In this document: positions 1 to 6,706 of the stretch, piece by piece | How positions within the stretch are numbered: the first letter of the stretch is position 1 | Layout of the letters: each line of letters begins with the position of its first letter | Assembly (NCBI GenBank): GCA_002372775.1 | Contig: DFIJ01000145.1 | Coordinates: 1 to 15,504, forward strand | Length of the DNA stretch: 15,504 bases | Direction of reading: 5' to 3' | From: Christensenella sp. UBA3700 | GTDB lineage: Bacteria; Bacillota; Clostridia; Christensenellales; UBA3700 | Program-made: the position numbers and the translations under genes | The notes under the pieces: model-generated | Databases searched by the model: none | The model's input: only the letters and a program-made list of their open reading frames with translations | Told to the model about the DNA's origin: nothing

Positions 1-257
1 GCGTGTCCTGGGCAGTCAACGTGAGCATAGTGTCTTGTAGCTGTTTGGTACTCAACGTGAGCTGTGTTAATTGTGATTCCTCTTGCCTTTTCTTCTGGAG
101 CTTTATCAATTTGATCATATCTCATTGCATCTGCTAAGCCCTTAGCTGCACAGTATGTTGTGATAGCAGCAGTAAGAGTTGTTTTACCATGGTCTACGTG
201 TCCGATAGTACCAATATTAACGTGTGGTTTACTTCTTTCAAATTTAGCCTTAGCCAT
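1..257 (-). CDS. tuf: Elongation factor Tu, 5' part only (gene runs off the left edge)
   Basis: EF-Tu is the GTPase that delivers aminoacyl-tRNA to the ribosomal A site. Only the first 85 codons are inside the window, all from the GTP-binding domain. Visible motifs are the P-loop GHVDHGKT (residues 19-26), switch-I RGITI (59-63), the family stretch [14 protein letters not shown] just before it, and DCPGH (81-85) at the edge. The ATG at 257 follows a perfect AGGAGG (267-272) at 9 bases. It is the last gene of the rpsL-rpsG-fusA-tuf order, 134 bases after fusA, and has its own promoter candidate (322-350), so it can be transcribed apart from the operon. Identity is certain. What cannot be seen is the rest of the protein and whether a second tuf copy exists elsewhere. 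Confidence 0.97.
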   Translation of the reverse strand, partial: MAKAKFERSKPHVNIGTIGHVDHGKTTLTAAITTYCAAKGLADAMRYDQIDKAPEEKARGITINTAHVEYQTATRHYAHVDCPGH

Positions 258-321
258 TTAAAATATCCTCCTAAATTATTGTGATAAATTAATTATTTGT
301 TTTTATTTTTTCGTAATTTTA

Positions 322-350
322 ATTTTATTATAATTTATAATAGTTGTCAA
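322..350 (-). promoter_or_regulatory. Sigma-A-type promoter for tuf
   Basis: On the minus strand a perfect -35 TTGACA (345-350) is followed after exactly 17 bases by TAAAAT (322-327). The expected start is near 315, which gives a leader of roughly 58 bases before the tuf ATG. An overlapping TATAAT lies only 12 bases from the -35, so it is a less likely -10. Inference from consensus match and spacing; no transcript data. Confidence 0.72.
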
Positions 351-352
351 TA

Positions 353-374
353 TTGTTCAGGTTTCCCCGAACAA
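353..374 (-). other. Hairpin between fusA and tuf
   Basis: The transcript can fold into a 9-bp stem (TTGTTC then G, GG paired with CC, T, GAACAA, including one G-U pair) closed by a GAAA tetraloop. It starts 17 bases after the fusA stop and ends just before the tuf -35 box. No U-run follows (next bases are TATTGAC), so it is a poor intrinsic terminator. It may protect or define the 3' end of the fusA message, or be a processing site. Structure seen; role inferred. Confidence 0.5.
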
Positions 375-391
375 CATTGCAAATATTTCAA

Positions 392-2491
392 TTATGAATT
401 CTTCTTTTGTCTTTCACCGATGATCTTTTCAGCTACGCTCTTTGGAACTTCAGCATAATGTGAGAATTGCATTGTGAAGTTACCACGACCTTGTGTAGAA
501 CCACGAAGATCTGTAGCATATCCGAACATTTCACCTAGTGGTACATCAGCATCTACTACTTGTACGCCGTTTCTATCTTCAGTTGTCTTGATGTTACCAC
601 GACGACCAGAAATTGTACCTAAGATTGTTCCAAGATATTCATCTGGAGCAACAACTTCTACTGACATGATAGGTTCAAGTAATACTGGATGAGCCTTTGA
701 AGCACCTTCCTTGAATGCCATAGAACCAGCGATTTGGAATGCCATTTCTGAAGAGTCTACTTCATGGTATGAACCATCGATTAAGTCGATATTGAAATCT
801 ACCATTTCGTAACCAGCTAGGATACCGCCCATAGCAGCATCTCTAATACCCTTTTCAACAGCTGGGATGAATTCCTTAGGAATTGAACCACCAACAGTCT
901 TATCTACGAATGTGATGCCCTTTCCTGGTTCATTTGGAGATAATGTAACTAAAGCGTCACCATATTGACCTTTACCACCAGATTGTCTCTTGAATGTACC
1001 ACGAGCAGTAACTGTATCTCTGATTGTTTCTCTGTAAGCAACTTGTGGGTTACCAACATTTGCTTCAACCTTGAATTCTCTTCTTAATCTATCAACGATG
1101 ATATCTAAGTGTAATTCACCCATACCAGCGATGATTGTTTGTCCTGTTTCTTGATTTGTATAAGCTTTAAATGTTGGATCTTCTTCAGCTAATTTTGTTA
1201 ATGCAATTCCCATTTTTTCTTGAGCTGCTTTATCTTTTGGCTCAATAGCTATATCAATAACTGGTTCTGGGAATTCCATTGATTCTAGGATAATTGGATG
1301 TTCTTCATCACATAATGTATCACCAGTTGTTGTGTTCTTTAAACCAACGATAGCGATGATATCACCAGCATGAGCTTCATCAATTTCTGTACGGCTGTTA
1401 GAGTGCATTCTAACTAGACGACCGATACGTTCTCTAATATCCTTTGTTGAGTTATAAACATAAGAACCCTTAGTAATAACACCTGAATATACTCTGAAGT
1501 AAGCTAACTTACCAATGAATGGGTCTGTAGCAATCTTGAATGCTAAACCGCTCATTGGAGCATCATCAGAAGCAGGTCTAGATTGATCTTCAACCTTAGA
1601 ACCAGGTAGAGTACCCATAACTTCTGGTAAATCTAGAGGTGATGGTAAGTAATCTACGATAGCATCAAGTAATAATTGAGTACCCTTGTTTCCTAAAGAT
1701 GTACCACAGAAACATGGAGTCATCTTCATATCAATAGTAGCCTTTCTTACTACTGGTTTAATCATATCTGGAGTGATGTCTTCAACACTTGTCTTTCCAT
1801 CAAGAACTAACATCATAATGTCATCATCATATTCAGCTACAGCTTCAAGCATTCTTTGACGATATTCTTCAGCACCAGCCTTGAATTCATCTGGGATAGC
1901 TGAACGAACTACGTTAATACCGTTGCTTCCTTCAAAGTGAACAGCTTCCATAGTTAAAAGGTCGATACAACCTTCGAACTCTTTAGCAGAACCCATTGGG
2001 TATTGCATTGGAACTGGGTTAGCCTTTAAACGCTTAACCATCATTTGCATTGTTCTTTCAAATGAAGCATCATCCTTATCCATCTTATTAACGAAAGCAA
2101 TACGAGGTACATGATACTTTGTAGCTTGGTGCCATACTGTTTCAGATTGTGGTTCAACACCGCCTCTTGCGCAGAATAAAGCAACAGCACCATCTAGAAT
2201 ACGTAAGCTTCTTTCAACTTCTACTGTGAAGTCTACGTGTCCTGGAGTATCGATTAAGTTGATAACGTGATCTCTCCAATGTGTTGTTGTAGCAGCTGAA
2301 GTAATTGTGATACCTCTTTCTTGTTCTTGCTCCATCCAGTCCATTGTAGCAGCACCATCGTGAACTTCACCGATCTTATGTGTAATACCTGTATAATAAA
2401 GGATTCTTTCACTAGTTGTTGTTTTACCAGCATCGATGTGGGCCATGATACCGATATTTCTTGTTTTGTCTAACGAATATTCTCTAGGCAT
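392..2491 (-). CDS. fusA: Elongation factor G
   Basis: EF-G is the GTPase that drives tRNA-mRNA translocation and, with RRF, ribosome recycling. The 699 residues match the usual length (about 690-705). GTPase motifs are G1 AHIDAGKT (17-24), G2 RGITI (59-63), G3 DTPGH (81-85) and G4 NKMD (135-138). The G5 region reads CGTSLGNKG (262-270), where most EF-Gs have CGSAFKNKG. Domain [12 protein letters not shown] and the domain IV decoding-centre loop [11 protein letters not shown], with its conserved histidine, are present. The C-terminal [14 protein letters not shown] region is typical. The ATG at 2491 follows GAGAGG at about 6 bases. It sits 41 bases after rpsG with no promoter or terminator between, so it should be co-transcribed with rpsL-rpsG. 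It is the main EF-G by position, not a paralogue such as a resistance-type TetM. Confidence 0.98.
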   Translation of the reverse strand: MPREYSLDKTRNIGIMAHIDAGKTTTSERILYYTGITHKIGEVHDGAATMDWMEQEQERGITITSAATTTHWRDHVINLIDTPGHVDFTVEVERSLRILDGAVALFCARGGVEPQSETVWHQATKYHVPRIAFVNKMDKDDASFERTMQMMVKRLKANPVPMQYPMGSAKEFEGCIDLLTMEAVHFEGSNGINVVRSAIPDEFKAGAEEYRQRMLEAVAEYDDDIMMLVLDGKTSVEDITPDMIKPVVRKATIDMKMTPCFCGTSLGNKGTQLLLDAIVDYLPSPLDLPEVMGTLPGSKVEDQSRPASDDAPMSGLAFKIATDPFIGKLAYFRVYSGVITKGSYVYNSTKDIRERIGRLVRMHSNSRTEIDEAHAGDIIAIVGLKNTTTGDTLCDEEHPIILESMEFPEPVIDIAIEPKDKAAQEKMGIALTKLAEEDPTFKAYTNQETGQTIIAGMGELHLDIIVDRLRREFKVEANVGNPQVAYRETIRDTVTARGTFKRQSGGKGQYGDALVTLSPNEPGKGITFVDKTVGGSIPKEFIPAVEKGIRDAAMGGILAGYEMVDFNIDLIDGSYHEVDSSEMAFQIAGSMAFKEGASKAHPVLLEPIMSVEVVAPDEYLGTILGTISGRRGNIKTTEDRNGVQVVDADVPLGEMFGYATDLRGSTQGRGNFTMQFSHYAEVPKSVAEKIIGERQKKNS

Positions 2492-2532
2492 AATTGTCCT
2501 CTCTATTTATTTGTTGTATTGATAATATTAAA

Positions 2533-3003
2533 CTACCAACGATAATGTGCAAACGCCTTGTTTGCTTCTGCCATTCTATGCATTTCTTCTTTCTTCTTAA
2601 CTGCATTTCCAGTATTGTTGAAAGCGTCGATAAGTTCTGCAGCAACACGATCCATCATTGTCTTTTCTCCTCTAGCACGAGAAGCATTTACTAACCATCT
2701 GATGGCTAATGTTTGACGTCTTGCAGCTCTGATTTCACATGGAACTTGGTATGTAGCACCGCCTACACGACGAGCCTTACATTCTAATTCTGGAGTAGCA
2801 TTAGCTAATGCTTTTGTGAAAACATCTACAGGATCTTGTCCTAATTTCTTTTCTACTATATCGAAAGCTCCATAAACGATTTCTTGAGCAGTTCCCTTCT
2901 TGCCATCGTACATAACTTGGTTGATGAACTTAGCAATAACCTTACTTCCGTAAGTAGGATCTGGTAGAACGTCTCTAACTGGAACACTATTTCTTCTTGG
3001 CAT
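2533..3003 (-). CDS. rpsG: 30S ribosomal protein S7
   Basis: S7 is a primary 16S rRNA-binding protein that nucleates assembly of the 30S head and lines the E site. The protein has 156 residues, the standard length. It starts [20 protein letters not shown] and contains the signature [15 protein letters not shown], the [24 protein letters not shown] core and the C-terminal [21 protein letters not shown] very strong AGGAGGT (3011-3017) lies 7 bases before the ATG. It is 45 bases downstream of rpsL with no visible promoter. In gamma-proteobacteria S7 represses this operon through the rpsL-rpsG gap. I see no comparable stable structure in this short A-rich gap, so any feedback here would more likely act at the rpsL leader (inference). 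Confidence 0.98.
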   Translation of the reverse strand: MPRRNSVPVRDVLPDPTYGSKVIAKFINQVMYDGKKGTAQEIVYGAFDIVEKKLGQDPVDVFTKALANATPELECKARRVGGATYQVPCEIRAARRQTLAIRWLVNASRARGEKTMMDRVAAELIDAFNNTGNAVKKKEEMHRMAEANKAFAHYRW

Positions 3004-3048
3004 GGTTTTTACCTCCTATTTTCGATTGTTGTTGTTTTGTGCATCCGA

Positions 3049-3420
3049 CTATTTAGGTCTCTTTGCGCCGTATTTTGATCTGCCTTGCATACGTTTTGCA
3101 ACACCAGCACTATCTAAAGTACCACGAATGATGTGATATCTTACACCTGGCAAATCTCTTACTCTTCCGCCTCTGATAAGAACTACGCTGTGCTCTTGTA
3201 AGTTGTGGCCGATACCTGGAATATAAATAGTACCTTCCATACCATTAACAAGACGAACTCTTGCGATCTTTCTTAAAGCAGAATTAGGCTTCTTTGGTGA
3301 TGTTGTTGTAACAGATAAGCATACGCCTCTCTTTTGAGGATTTCCCTTCATAATAGGTGTAGTACTCTTTGCTACTTGCTTTTCTCTACCAGCCTTAAGT
3401 AACTGATTGATTGTTGGCAT
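3049..3420 (-). CDS. rpsL: 30S ribosomal protein S12
   Basis: S12 sits at the decoding centre and controls accuracy; it is the classical streptomycin-response protein. The 123-residue form lacks the internal insertion found in Bacillus S12, a clostridial-type length. It aligns without gaps to E. coli S12 through the core: PQKRGVC (28-34), [11 protein letters not shown] (41-51), [17 protein letters not shown] (71-87) and the C-terminal [10 protein letters not shown]. Lys43 is kept, but position 88 is Arg (AGA, 3157-3159) where most bacteria have Lys; position 41 is Ser instead of Thr. Asp89, the target of RimO methylthiolation where that enzyme is present, is kept. The ATG follows AGGAGGT (3427-3433) at 6 bases. 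It is the first gene of the rpsL-rpsG-fusA unit, behind a promoter (3570-3598) and a structured leader. Confidence 0.98.
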   Translation of the reverse strand: MPTINQLLKAGREKQVAKSTTPIMKGNPQKRGVCLSVTTTSPKKPNSALRKIARVRLVNGMEGTIYIPGIGHNLQEHSVVLIRGGRVRDLPGVRYHIIRGTLDSAGVAKRMQGRSKYGAKRPK

Positions 3421-3449
3421 GTTTTTACCTCCTGTTTTTTTAATCGGAT

Positions 3450-3562
3450 GAGCTATCCAGCAACCCCGAAGGATAAACTCATTGTATAGGCATCAGAACT
3501 CCCGTACACGTGGTTGTTCTAATATTTATAGCAATACTGCGCGCAGTTCCCCTACGTACAGC
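3450..3562 (-). promoter_or_regulatory. Structured 5' leader of the rpsL operon, candidate cis-regulatory RNA
   Basis: Between the inferred transcription start (near 3562) and the rpsL ribosome binding site, the leader is more GC-rich than its surroundings and offers three successive hairpins. One is at the 12-bp palindrome ACTGCGCGCAGT (3536-3547; 4-bp stem, CGCG loop). The second is 26 bases long (3495-3520): outer stem AGAAC/GUUCU, small internal loop, then CC/GG and CG/CG around a bulged A, capped by UGUA. The third is 31 bases long (3450-3480): GAGU, bulge, UAUCC paired with GGAUA-GCUC. The third has alternatives: a CC-UUCG-GG hairpin inside it and a GGAU/AUCC hairpin at its 3' side. It ends 16 bases before the Shine-Dalgarno. 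A ribosomal-protein autoregulatory leader is the natural reading, but I do not recognise a named family. Confidence 0.5.
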
Positions 3563-3569
3563 AAAAATG

Positions 3570-3598
3570 ATTTTACACATTAATATATATTAAGTCAA
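3570..3598 (-). promoter_or_regulatory. Sigma-A-type promoter for the rpsL-rpsG-fusA operon
   Basis: Minus-strand TTGACT (3593-3598) and TAAAAT (3570-3575) are separated by exactly 17 bases. The sequence upstream of the -35 is A/T-rich (runs of A and T around 3600-3630), compatible with an UP element. Predicted start is near 3562, giving a leader of about 140 bases. Its box pattern closely matches the tuf promoter in this window (TTGACA, 17 bases, TAAAAT), as expected for two growth-linked translation units. Confidence 0.75.
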
Positions 3599-3651
3599 AC
3601 AAAAATAATGGATTTTTTCCCCTTTTTTCGCTACTTGGCTTTTAGGGGCTA

Positions 3652-3673
3652 AATTTATGTAAAATTTATGTAA
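3652..3673. repeat. Perfect 11-bp tandem duplication
   Basis: AATTTATGTAA occurs twice back to back (3652-3662 and 3663-3673), 12 bases after the tsaD stop and upstream of the rpsL promoter. It could be a small slippage duplication in AT-rich spacer. No function is evident. Confidence 0.6.
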
Positions 3674-3684
3674 ATTGTGACTTT

Positions 3685-4743
3685 TTAGTCAGTAATTCTT
3701 ACATTTGCATCAGCATCTAGGTCAATATCTACCGGTTTAGCACCAGCGATAATTGAATGATATGCTTGAGATGCAATCATAACTGCATTGTCTGTACAAA
3801 GCTTAATTGGTGGGTAAAATACATTCAAATGATGCTTCTTAGCCTCAAGTGCCATCTTCTCTCTTAAAGCTTTATTAGAACCAACACCACCAGCTATAAC
3901 TACTGTATCTATTTTCTTTTCGCACGCGCATCTTATTGTATTATTTACCATAATAGATGTTACTTTATCTTGGAATGAGAATGCTAAATCTTTTCTATTA
4001 ATCTCCTCTCCCTTTTGTTCCATCTTATGAGCATAATTAATAACTGCCGTCTTAATTCCTGAGAATGAAAAATCATATGTATCTACATCCTTATATGGAG
4101 TTGGAATATCTATTGTAGCCTTGCCACCTTCTGCAAGTGCTTGTATTTGTGGACCACCTGGATACTCAAGACCTAATACTCTTGCTACTTTATCAAAAGC
4201 TTCACCACAAGCATCATCTTGTGTTGTACCTAAAATTTCCATTTCACCATAGCTCTTAACATGAGCAATAGCTGTATGACCACCTGATGCTATTAAGCAG
4301 ATAAAAGGTGGTTTTAATTCTTTATTTGCAATGTAGTTTACTGCGATATGACCTTTAATATGATTTACAGCAATTAAAGGTTTTTGTGTTGCGAAAGCTA
4401 AAGCTTTCATATATGAAACGCCAACTAGTAATGCTCCAAGTAATCCAGCACCATAAGTAACTGCAAGTACATCAATATCATCTAGTGTCATACCTGCTTC
4501 TTTTAATGCTTCATCAACACAGTTTTGAATTGCCATAATATGATTTCTTGAAGCAATCTCTGGAACTACTCCACCAAATCTTTTATGAATATCTATTTGA
4601 GATGCAATGATATTTGCAAGGACATCCTTACCCCTTGTAATAGCACAAGCAGTTTCATCACAAGAAGATTCTATAGCTAAAATAACTTTATCTTCTTTAT
4701 CCTTAATCTTTTCAAATTTTTCTAACGCAATATCGTAATACAT
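3685..4743 (-). CDS. tsaD: tRNA N6-threonylcarbamoyladenosine (t6A37) transferase TsaD
   Basis: TsaD, with TsaB and TsaE, moves threonylcarbamoyl from its AMP carrier to A37 of ANN-decoding tRNAs in the cytoplasm. ASKHA-fold motifs are visible: IESSCDET (24-31), metal-binding His pair H128-x3-H132 in VNHIKGH, ASGGHT (152-157), AGGVGSN (284-290) and the PPIKLCTDNAVMIA block (311-324) with metal ligand Asp318. The 352 residues are a little longer than the usual 335-345, because about 18 charged residues (MYYDIALEKFEKIKDKED) precede the core KVILAIESS. No other Met or plausible start lies between, so the ATG at 4743 stands, with AAGG 9 bases upstream. It begins 1 base after the prfB stop, so the two are co-transcribed and probably translationally coupled. 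tsaB, tsaE and rimI, common partners, are not in the window. Confidence 0.96.
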   Translation of the reverse strand: MYYDIALEKFEKIKDKEDKVILAIESSCDETACAITRGKDVLANIIASQIDIHKRFGGVVPEIASRNHIMAIQNCVDEALKEAGMTLDDIDVLAVTYGAGLLGALLVGVSYMKALAFATQKPLIAVNHIKGHIAVNYIANKELKPPFICLIASGGHTAIAHVKSYGEMEILGTTQDDACGEAFDKVARVLGLEYPGGPQIQALAEGGKATIDIPTPYKDVDTYDFSFSGIKTAVINYAHKMEQKGEEINRKDLAFSFQDKVTSIMVNNTIRCACEKKIDTVVIAGGVGSNKALREKMALEAKKHHLNVFYPPIKLCTDNAVMIASQAYHSIIAGAKPVDIDLDADANVRITD

Positions 4744-4744
4744 C

Positions 4745-5845
4745 TTAATTTGCCTTTGTTAAATAATCGTCTATAAATCCTTGAATATCGCCATCCATAA
4801 CAGCATTTATATTCGCATTTTCATAACCTGTTCTATGATCCTTTGCAAGGGTATAAGGACAGAATACATAGCTTCTAATTTGGCTACCCCATTCTATCTT
4901 CTTGATATCTCCCTTTAGTTCTGTTTCTTTTTCCAATCTTTCTCTTTCTTGTAATTCTACAAGCTTTGATCTAAGCATTTGGAAAGCAACTTCCTTATTT
5001 TGCAATTGAGATCTTTCATTTTGACAAGTAACAACTATTCCTGTTGGAAAGTGAGTAATACGAATAGCTGTATCTGTCTTATTAACTTTTTGACCACCTG
5101 CACCTGATGATCTAAATACATCGATTCTTATATCGTCTGGATTAATAACAACTTCGCCTTCATCTTCAATTTCAGGCATAACTTCTAAAGAAGCAAATGA
5201 AGTCATTCTCTTTCCTGCAGCATTAAATGGAGAAATTCTAACAAGTCTATGAACTCCCTTTTCTGCCTTTAGGTAGCCATATGCATTTTCACCCTCTACT
5301 GAGAATGTAATACTCTTAAGACCAGCTTCACTACCAGCTAAAGAATCTAATACTGTAACTTTATATCCAACTCTTTCGCAGTATCTTGAGTACATTCTAA
5401 ATAACATTTGAGCCCAGTCTTGAGCCTCTGTTCCACCAGCACCTGCTTGAAGAGTTAAAATAGCGTTGTTTTGGTCGTATTTTCCTCTTAGTAATGTAGA
5501 AATCTTAAACTCATCAATTTCCTTTTCTAATTGCTTAATTTCAGCATCTAATGATTCATATTCTTCTTCAGAATTTTCTTCTTCAGAAAGTTCGATTAAT
5601 GTATCTACATCACTAACTCTTTCTTTTAATTTCTTAAACTTATCTAGCTTATTATTAATTCCCGCAAGTTCTTTATTAACAACTTGAGCTTTCTTTATAT
5701 CTTCCCAAAATCCATCTACTTCTTGTTCTTTCTCTAGTTCTTTTTTTCTCGAATTTAATGCTGGCAAATTAAGTGCTGTTTCTAGATCAGCACAATCTTT
5801 GCTTATCGCATTATAATCCATTTTTAACAAATCTAAAGTAATCAT
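4745..5845 (-). CDS. prfB: Peptide chain release factor 2 (RF2), single uninterrupted frame
   Basis: RF2 reads UGA and UAA in the A site and triggers peptidyl-tRNA hydrolysis. The 366 residues give the normal RF2 length. The stop-codon-reading tripeptide SPF (205-207) separates RF2 from RF1 (PxT), and the catalytic GGQ is at 250-252 in SSGAGGQKVN. The N-terminal coiled-coil domain (about 1-115) and the conserved EWGSQIRSYVF and KDHRTGYE blocks are present. Position 246 is Ser. Unlike most prfB genes it has no in-frame UGA with +1 frameshift near codon 25: the matching stretch (ETALNLPALNSRKK, residues 22-35) is read straight through. The ATG at 5845 has only a weak GGTG 8 bases upstream; ATG at codon 9 has no better site. 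It lies 51 bases after the hydrolase gene and 1 base before tsaD. Confidence 0.97.
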   Translation of the reverse strand: MITLDLLKMDYNAISKDCADLETALNLPALNSRKKELEKEQEVDGFWEDIKKAQVVNKELAGINNKLDKFKKLKERVSDVDTLIELSEEENSEEEYESLDAEIKQLEKEIDEFKISTLLRGKYDQNNAILTLQAGAGGTEAQDWAQMLFRMYSRYCERVGYKVTVLDSLAGSEAGLKSITFSVEGENAYGYLKAEKGVHRLVRISPFNAAGKRMTSFASLEVMPEIEDEGEVVINPDDIRIDVFRSSGAGGQKVNKTDTAIRITHFPTGIVVTCQNERSQLQNKEVAFQMLRSKLVELQERERLEKETELKGDIKKIEWGSQIRSYVFCPYTLAKDHRTGYENANINAVMDGDIQGFIDDYLTKAN

Positions 5846-5896
5846 TTATAACACCGTGAAGTAGTATAGCATTAATAGTTCAAAACTTGTTAGCGA

Positions 5897-6643
5897 TTAA
5901 AGACCAAAAACTTGAGCTGTTACCGCAATTGTTTCTGCAACTTGTTCTTCAACAGTAATCTTTGCTACACCATCTTTTCCTTGCTCGCCATACATACCGA
6001 ATTGAGCATGGTTTCCACCTTCTATTACATGAATCACTGTATTCTTTGGTAAATTCTTTTTATTATCCTCAAAATGCTTCTTATTTGTGACTGTATCTTC
6101 AGAGCCATATATAGAAACGCACTTTATATCTAAACCTGACAAATCCGCACTTGGGTATGAACCATAGAAGATTATTCCATCATATTCAGAAGAGTGCTTA
6201 CTTAAGTATTTTGATGCCATAGCTCCACCTAATGAGTGTCCACCAATAACCCAAGTTTCAATCTCTGGGAATTGTTCTTGAATTCCATCAGCAGCATTAA
6301 TTTCCATAAAGGCCATATTACCAGCCATATGACAAACCATACAAGTAATACCCATCTTTGCGTATTCATGCATCAAATATGCATAAGATATATACTCAAC
6401 CTTTGCTCCTGGATAGAAAATAAGCGCAGCCTTTGATTCTATATTTTTTGGTTTAAATAAATAGTAATCTTCACTCTCAACGTATCTAGCTTCTACTACA
6501 TCATCAGATTCCAAATAAGGTAATACTGCTTCATCTGCATGATAGAAAACAGATAAATAAATCGCAAAACCGCAAACATTCACCGCAACAAATGCTAGTA
6601 AAACCGTCAACACTATTAATGTAATTCTTTTCTTTTTGTCCAT
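5897..6643 (-). CDS. Membrane-anchored alpha/beta hydrolase of unknown substrate
   Basis: The 248-residue protein has a short basic N-terminus (MDKKKR) and one hydrophobic helix (about 7-34), so it is probably anchored with its catalytic domain outside the membrane; no lipobox is evident. The rest is a compact alpha/beta hydrolase with nucleophile elbow GHSLGG (Ser137), acidic residue Asp183 in YGSEDTV and catalytic His212 in GGNHAQFG. Strand ALIFYPGAKVEY carries the likely oxyanion loop. This is the broad esterase/dienelactone-hydrolase-like group, so the substrate cannot be named. ATG at 6643 follows GGGGGA at about 9 bases; an overlapping ATG 7 bases upstream is out of frame. It lies between secA and prfB, genes often adjacent in Bacillota, and directly after a hairpin, so it looks like an insertion into an older gene pair. 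Confidence 0.8.
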   Translation of the reverse strand: MDKKKRITLIVLTVLLAFVAVNVCGFAIYLSVFYHADEAVLPYLESDDVVEARYVESEDYYLFKPKNIESKAALIFYPGAKVEYISYAYLMHEYAKMGITCMVCHMAGNMAFMEINAADGIQEQFPEIETWVIGGHSLGGAMASKYLSKHSSEYDGIIFYGSYPSADLSGLDIKCVSIYGSEDTVTNKKHFEDNKKNLPKNTVIHVIEGGNHAQFGMYGEQGKDGVAKITVEEQVAETIAVTAQVFGL

Positions 6644-6661
6644 CTTTCATAATCCCCCGTT

Positions 6662-6696
6662 AATCAAAACATCCACTAGGCAACGCACTAGTGGAT
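6662..6696 (-). terminator. Perfect 9-bp stem-loop after secA, weak terminator or attenuator
   Basis: ATCCACTAG and CTAGTGGAT (6671-6679 and 6688-6696) pair perfectly around an 8-base loop, beginning 10 bases after the secA stop codon. The transcript continues GUUUUGAUU, a short broken U-run, so termination would probably be partial, letting some transcripts reach the hydrolase, prfB and tsaD. Stem and tail are seen; efficiency is inferred. Confidence 0.6.
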
Positions 6697-6706
6697 ATTA
6701 ACCATT

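Noticed and set aside
2494..2694. Plus-strand open frames here and elsewhere (for example 474-692, 5466-5687, 9156-9410, 9586-9849, 14057-14275)
   Set aside because: They lie antisense to strongly conserved genes, have low-complexity Ser/Phe/Leu-rich translations and lack convincing ribosome binding sites: mirror frames of the real genes.
3619..3648. CCCC/GGGG inverted pair after tsaD as a terminator
   Set aside because: The stem is only 4 bp, the loop is 22 bases and the minus-strand tail is A-rich rather than U-rich, so it does not fit an intrinsic terminator.
5800..5822. ATG at prfB codon 9 as the real start
   Set aside because: It has no ribosome binding site; the first ATG has at least a GGTG at suitable distance and gives the usual RF2 length.
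5855..5885. Promoter for prfB using TTGAAC and TATACT
   Set aside because: The two boxes are only 9 bases apart; no acceptable -35 lies at 16-18 bases.
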